Of a DNA stretch of 64,000 bases, positions 60,542-64,000 are shown in pieces. A model generated the notes under the pieces. It searched no databases, was not told where the DNA came from, and saw only the letters and a list, made by a program, of their open reading frames with translations. Both the position numbers and the translations under genes were made by a program. The DNA comes from SKPT01 sp040905445 (GTDB lineage Bacteria > Planctomycetota > Phycisphaerae > Phycisphaerales > Phycisphaeraceae). The stretch's first letter is position 1. Each line of letters opens with the position of its first letter. The stretch spans positions 62,001-126,000 of the forward strand of contig JBBDRN010000020.1 in the NCBI GenBank assembly GCA_040905445.1, in the 5' to 3' direction.

Positions 60542-61586
60542 TGCGGTCGGCGACGCGCGCCTCCATCGCCGCGATGCGCTTCTCCAGTCGGCGCACGGTC
60601 GCGAACAGGCTGGGCAGCTTGGCCGCGGCGAAGACCTGCCGCTTGGCGTCGGTCAGCGGCTGGGCCGGCGCGCCGCCGTACTGCGCACCGCCGGGCAGAT
60701 CGCTGACGACGCCGCTCTTGGCGGCGAGCTGCGCGCCGTCGCCGATGTGCAGGTGCCCGGCGACGCCCGCCTGGCCGCCCATCACGACGTAGTCGCCGGT
60801 GGTCGTGGAGCCCGCGACGCCGACCTGTGCGACGATGAGGTTGCCGCGCCCCAGCCGCGAGCCGTGCCCGATCGTCACGGCGTTGGAGAACTTGGAGCCA
60901 CCGCCGACGACGGTCGAGCCCATCGTGGCGCGGTCGACGGAGCAGTGGGCGCCCATCTCGACGTCGTCCTCGATGACCGCGTTGCCGGTGGGCGGGATCT
61001 TGTGATGCACGCCGCCGTGCGTGGCGTAGCCGAAGCCATCCTGCCCGATCGAGCAGCCGGCGTGGAGCGTCACGCGATCGCCCACGACGCAGCGGCTGTA
61101 GATGGTCACCTGCGGGTGGAGGGTCACGTCGTCGCCGACGCGGGCGTGCTCGCCGACGTACACGTGCGGATAGACGCGGCAGCGCTCGCCCAGCCGCGCG
61201 CCGTCGGCGATGACGGCGAACGGGCCGATGTAGCACCCCTGGCCGACGCGCGCGGAGTCGGCGACGTGCGCCTGCGCGCTGATGCCCGGCGCGGGCGCGT
61301 CGCCGAAGCCCATCAACACCACCATTGCCTCGCGGAAGGCGAAGTAGGGGTCGTCCGCGATGAGCAGGTTGTGGTCGTCGCGGGCGTGGCGAATGTGGTC
61401 GCGGCCGACGACGATCGCGCCGGCTTGCGTCTCGCGCAGGCGGGCGGCGTAGCGCGGGTTGGCAATGAAGCTCACGTCGCCCGGGCCCGCGTCATCCAGC
61501 GTGGCGCAGGCGGTGACCTCGGCGCCGGCGTCGCCGCGAAGCTCGGCGCCGAGGCGCTCGGCGAGTTGGGTGAGGGTCATGGCCAT
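60537..61586 (-). CDS. lpxD: UDP-3-O-acyl-glucosamine N-acyltransferase
   Basis: 349 residues. Third acylation step of lipid A synthesis. N-terminal substrate-binding domain (MTLTQLAERLGAELRGDAGAEVTACATLDDAGPGDVSFIANPRYAARL). Then a left-handed beta helix of hexapeptide repeats (AHVADSARVGQGCYIGPFAVIADGARLGERCRVYPHVYVGEHARVGDDVTLHPQVTIYS...) with the conserved DGFGYA and KIPPTGNAVIEDDVEMGAHCSVDRATMG blocks and SNAVTIGHGSRLG. A C-terminal coiled helix follows (LFATVRRLEKRIAAMEARVADRT). Complete. Indicates an LPS-type outer membrane together with kdsB. Confidence 0.95.
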   Translation of the reverse strand: MAMTLTQLAERLGAELRGDAGAEVTACATLDDAGPGDVSFIANPRYAARLRETQAGAIVVGRDHIRHARDDHNLLIADDPYFAFREAMVVLMGFGDAPAPGISAQAHVADSARVGQGCYIGPFAVIADGARLGERCRVYPHVYVGEHARVGDDVTLHPQVTIYSRCVVGDRVTLHAGCSIGQDGFGYATHGGVHHKIPPTGNAVIEDDVEMGAHCSVDRATMGSTVVGGGSKFSNAVTIGHGSRLGRGNLIVAQVGVAGSTTTGDYVVMGGQAGVAGHLHIGDGAQLAAKSGVVSDLPGGAQYGGAPAQPLTDAKRQVFAAAKLPSLFATVRRLEKRIAAMEARVADRT

Positions 61587-61910
61587 GCGATTTCCCCGGC
61601 CCGCCCGCTCCTGCTCCCAGGCTTCGTCCGACAGTGGGTGCCACTGACAAGCGGAGTTCGCGGAACTTGTCAGTGCCGATGCTTCGAGCGAGCCCCGAGG
61701 GCCTCATCCACTGACAAGGCCGAAGACGGCCTTGTCAGTGGCACCCTTGTGGTCTTCGGGCACGCTTTCACCCTAATCCTAATCCTGGTTTCTGATCCGG
61801 AGTCGCGATGGCTCGTCGACGATCCCCGACCTTCGCCCCGCCACCCGGCGTCGCTCAGGACGGGGGGTTTTGATTAGGAATCAGGATTAGGAGTAGGATT
61901 AGGAGAGAAG
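61587..61910. repeat. Gene-free region: paired hairpins and inverted TTAGGA-type arrays
   Basis: Two hairpins share the arms CACTGACAAG / CTTGTCAGTG. The first is 61642-61675 (10-base stem). The second is 61709-61740, a perfect 14-base stem (CACTGACAAGGCCG) with loop AAGA. To the right, CCCTAATCCTAATCCTGG (61771-61788) faces GATTAGGAATCAGGATTAGG and further GGATTAGG units (61871-61903), so two short arrays of an 8-base unit lie in opposite orientation about 80 bases apart. No gene supported. Confidence 0.65.
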
Positions 61911-63548
61911 TCAGAGCTCCACGTACTGCATGTCGCTGACCTGCTTGAGCGAGATGGGCGGGTGGTGCACGTCCGCGACGAACACGCCGCCCATCTCGCT
62001 GCGGATCCGCTTCGCGTCGTAGCGCTCGTTGTCGCGCACGCCCAGCCAGGCGAGCAGGTCCAGGGCGATCTGCCCCTCCGTCTTCGCCAGCTCCGTGACG
62101 GGGATCACCTGGTTGAAGCTCTGCAGCCGGCCGTGCACGTTCTCAAACGTGCCCGCCTTCTCCGCCCACGTCGCCCCGGGCAGCACCAGCTCGACCTGCT
62201 CGATCACCTCGCCCGGCAGCGTGTCGATCAGCACCGTGTACGCGTCGCCCAGCGCCTGGGCAAACTCCGGCGTCGCCCAGACGCTCGGGTAGTTGCCCGT
62301 GGCGAGAACCGCCTTGACGCGGCCGCCCTGCAACTGCTTGAGCAGCGCGTCGGCGTCGATGACATCGGGGGCGACAAGCTCGAGCGCCCGCCGCACGCCG
62401 CGCGCGTTGGGCGCCTTCTCGGCGTAGACGGTGTAGCCGCCGGGGAACGTCTTGTCCTCGCCCGCGACGGGCACGGGGCCGACGGCCAGCACGGCCTTGT
62501 CGTCGATCGCCCGCGCGAGCTTCCCGAGCAGGTAGGCCTCTTCGCTCGCCAGCATGGGGCTGACCATCACCGCCAGCGAGCCAGCGCCCTGCTCGGCCAC
62601 GCTCTGCTTGAGGCGGCGGGTGGCCTGGCTGTAGGCCTGGTTCCAGTCGCACTCCTCGTGCGTGCCGTGGACGCGGGTCGTCGGGCTGCGCAGGCGGTCC
62701 TGGTGGTGGATGAACTTCCAGCCGTAGCGGATCTCGTCGGAGATCCACCATTTGTTGACGTCCATGTTGGTGCGCGGCTTGACGCGGTAGACCTTGCCCT
62801 CGCTCTCGTTGTACTCGATGGAAATGTTGTCGCCCGAGGCGGTCACGCCGTCGATGCTGGCGGCCTTGTCGAGGTTCCAGACGCGCATGGACATGAGAAA
62901 GTCCTTGTCCAGCAGCGCGCCGACGGGGCAGATGTCGATGACGTTGCCGGACATCTCGTTGTCCAGCGCCTTGCCGGGGAAGACGTCGATTTGCTCCTGG
63001 TTGCCCCGGCCGAACACCGCCAGCTCACCCGTGCCCGTGACCTCGCGCGTGAAGCGGACGCAGCGGGTGCACATGATGCACCGGTCGGCGTAGAGCATAA
63101 CGTAGGGCCCGACGTCCTTCTTGGGCTGCTTGATCTTCGCCTCGGTGAAGCGCGACATGCCCCGGCCGTACTTGTAGCTGTAATCCTGCAGATAGCACTC
63201 GCCGGCCTGGTCGCACACGGGGCAGTCCAGTGGATGGTGGATGAGCAGGTACTCCATCACCGCCTTCTGGTTGGCCAGCGACTTGGGGCTCTTGACGTAG
63301 ACCTCCATGCCGTCGGCCGCGGGCGTCTGGCAGGTGGGCACGAGCTTGGGCACGAGCTCGACCTTGTTGTCGTTGCGCGGGTTGGGCTGGGCGATCTCCG
63401 CGAGGCAGATGCGGCAGCTCGCCACCACGCTCAGGCCCGGGTGATAGCAGTAGTGGGGGATCTCAAAGCCGTTGTCGAGCGCGACCTGGAGGATCGAGGA
63501 CTTGCCCTCGAATTCGCATTCCTGGCCGTCGATGGTGATCTTCGCCAT
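61911..63548 (-). CDS. nuoG: NADH-quinone oxidoreductase subunit G-like (short NuoG)
   Basis: 545 residues from the ATG at 63548 (MAKITIDGQECEFEGKSSILQVALDNG); the upstream extension is not supported. The N-terminal [2Fe-2S] ferredoxin domain has Cys in HYCYHPGLSVVASCRICLAEI and LVPTCQTPA. Then come the His/Cys-ligated cluster motif HHPLDCPVCDQAGEC, the [4Fe-4S] motif DRCIMCTRCVRFTRE, and a second set VIDICPVGALLDKDF. The C-terminal molybdopterin-like domain is shortened (about 290 residues against roughly 600 in large NuoG). Complex I peripheral arm subunit carrying electrons from NADH. No other nuo gene is in the window, as the cluster presumably lies elsewhere or this is an isolated paralogue. 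Confidence 0.92.
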   Translation of the reverse strand: MAKITIDGQECEFEGKSSILQVALDNGFEIPHYCYHPGLSVVASCRICLAEIAQPNPRNDNKVELVPKLVPTCQTPAADGMEVYVKSPKSLANQKAVMEYLLIHHPLDCPVCDQAGECYLQDYSYKYGRGMSRFTEAKIKQPKKDVGPYVMLYADRCIMCTRCVRFTREVTGTGELAVFGRGNQEQIDVFPGKALDNEMSGNVIDICPVGALLDKDFLMSMRVWNLDKAASIDGVTASGDNISIEYNESEGKVYRVKPRTNMDVNKWWISDEIRYGWKFIHHQDRLRSPTTRVHGTHEECDWNQAYSQATRRLKQSVAEQGAGSLAVMVSPMLASEEAYLLGKLARAIDDKAVLAVGPVPVAGEDKTFPGGYTVYAEKAPNARGVRRALELVAPDVIDADALLKQLQGGRVKAVLATGNYPSVWATPEFAQALGDAYTVLIDTLPGEVIEQVELVLPGATWAEKAGTFENVHGRLQSFNQVIPVTELAKTEGQIALDLLAWLGVRDNERYDAKRIRSEMGGVFVADVHHPPISLKQVSDMQYVEL

Positions 63549-63641
63549 GGCGTGTCGGTTCCGCGGGATCGGGGTGGCGGGGATGGAAACGGGGATTGTA
63601 AGGCCCTCTGCGGGGCGCGTCGAACCGGCGCAGGGGCGGGT

Positions 63642-63670
63642 TCCGTCCGAAAAAGGGCGTGCCACTGGCG
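63642..63670. repeat. Single end of the GTCCGAAAA MITE-like family
   Basis: TCCGTCCGAAAAAG followed by GTGCCACTGGCG: matches the left end plus the CACTGGCGG inner part of the element at 38765-38871. Lies between nuoG and the ABC exporter gene (both minus strand). Confidence 0.5.
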
Positions 63671-63690
63671 CACGCGGCGGCCAACGACCG

Positions 63691-64000
63691 TCATCGCGAC
63701 GGCGTGGCCAGCGGGGCGTTGTCGAACTGCAGTTGGATCATCTCCCGGTACCGCCCGCTGTGCTGGATGAGCTCGTCGTGGCGGCCGCGCTCCACGATCT
63801 GCCCGCTCTCGAGCACGAGGATGAGGTCCGCGTGGGTGATCGTCGACAGCCGGTGGGCGATGACGAAGCTCGTGCGATTGGCCATCAGCTCGCCGAGGCT
63901 CGCCTGGATCAGCCGCTCCGACTCGGTGTCGAGGTTGGACGTCGCCTCGTCGAGGATGAGGATGCTCGGGTCGGCGAGAATGGCGCGGGCGATGGCGATG
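63691..64000 (-). CDS. MsbA-like ABC exporter (C-terminal fragment, runs off the window)
   Basis: The last 102 residues of an ABC exporter, truncated by the right edge. Visible: IAIARAILADPSILILDEATSNLDTESERLIQASLGELMANRTSFVIAHRLSTITHADLILVLESGQIVERGRHDELIQHSGRYREMIQLQFD. This covers the end of the signature helix, Walker B (ILILDEATSNLD), D-loop and H-loop (AHRLST). The pattern fits MsbA/lipid A exporter or multidrug-type half transporters. The membrane domain is outside the window, so substrate cannot be judged. Confidence 0.92.
   Translation of the reverse strand, partial: IAIARAILADPSILILDEATSNLDTESERLIQASLGELMANRTSFVIAHRLSTITHADLILVLESGQIVERGRHDELIQHSGRYREMIQLQFDNAPLATPSR

Noticed and set aside
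61962..63770. A 602-residue plus-strand open frame
   Set aside because: Antisense to nuoG, which carries all iron-sulfur ligands; composition is shadow-like.

Overview
The window is a GC-rich bacterial chromosome segment, tightly packed, with a strong codon-position bias that produces long meaningless open frames opposite most genes. The best guess is a planctomycete, probably of the Phycisphaerae type. Supporting signs are the short zinc-ribbon membrane proteins (44627-45214 and 59872-60519, the latter with a CGYDMRG...CPECG signature), a PadR plus permease-prefix pair, an FG-GAP protein, GH35 and GH43-like enzymes, Gram-negative envelope genes (kdsB, lpxD, mlaF/MCE, an MsbA-like exporter), and a very large load of dispersed intergenic palindromes. 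The assignment is inference from gene content. A run of 10 N at 16538-16547 shows this is a draft assembly.

Layout. 1-1135: rmuC, cut by the left edge. 1433-9233: a sensor histidine kinase, a STAS protein, and a type IV pilus/type II secretion core in one overlapping operon (PilB/GspE, PilC/GspF, PilM, PilN, PilO). 9330-12491 (minus): GH43-like enzyme, ubiX, hisD. 12778-16447: TPR protein, small membrane protein, kdsB, histone-deacetylase-like hydrolase. 16746-18198: a PadR regulator and its likely partner, bracketed by related palindrome blocks. 18379-20892 (minus): GNAT, RCK-type NAD-binding protein, aldo/keto reductase. 21414-27103: a compact phage-like cassette. A LexA/cI-type repressor is divergent from a sigma-region-4-like protein, an ABC ATPase, a GNAT protein, a ParB-like protein, a small helical protein and a terminase large subunit. 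No capsid, portal, tail or integrase gene is visible. 27146-35596 (minus): secreted, lipoprotein and sugar-related genes. 35624-39496: clpP, coaE, rho and a DUF433/DUF5615 toxin-antitoxin pair. 39613-48701: Vgb-like propeller, M50-CBS protease, cysteine desulfurase-like protein, AlaC-like aminotransferase, zinc-ribbon protein, DegT aminotransferase, MlaF-like ATPase, MCE protein. 48737-55874: apgM, a beta-propeller, an ACT protein and the minus-strand operon argB-argF-(tsaC/LMW-PTP fusion)-rpiB. 56439-64000: small protein, GH35 beta-galactosidase, zinc-ribbon membrane protein, lpxD, a short nuoG, and the end of an MsbA-like ABC exporter.

Two things stand out. First, the 21414-27103 cassette joins terminase, ParB, ABC ATPase and acetyltransferase under a repressor with a clear operator palindrome, but has no virion genes. 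Second, at least six families of dispersed repeats pervade the window. One family (GGTCCGC-loop-GCGGACC) carries TAG at its edge and supplies the stop codon of several genes, in one case for two convergent genes at once. Other repeats have entered coding regions in frame. I saw no tRNA, rRNA or CRISPR array.
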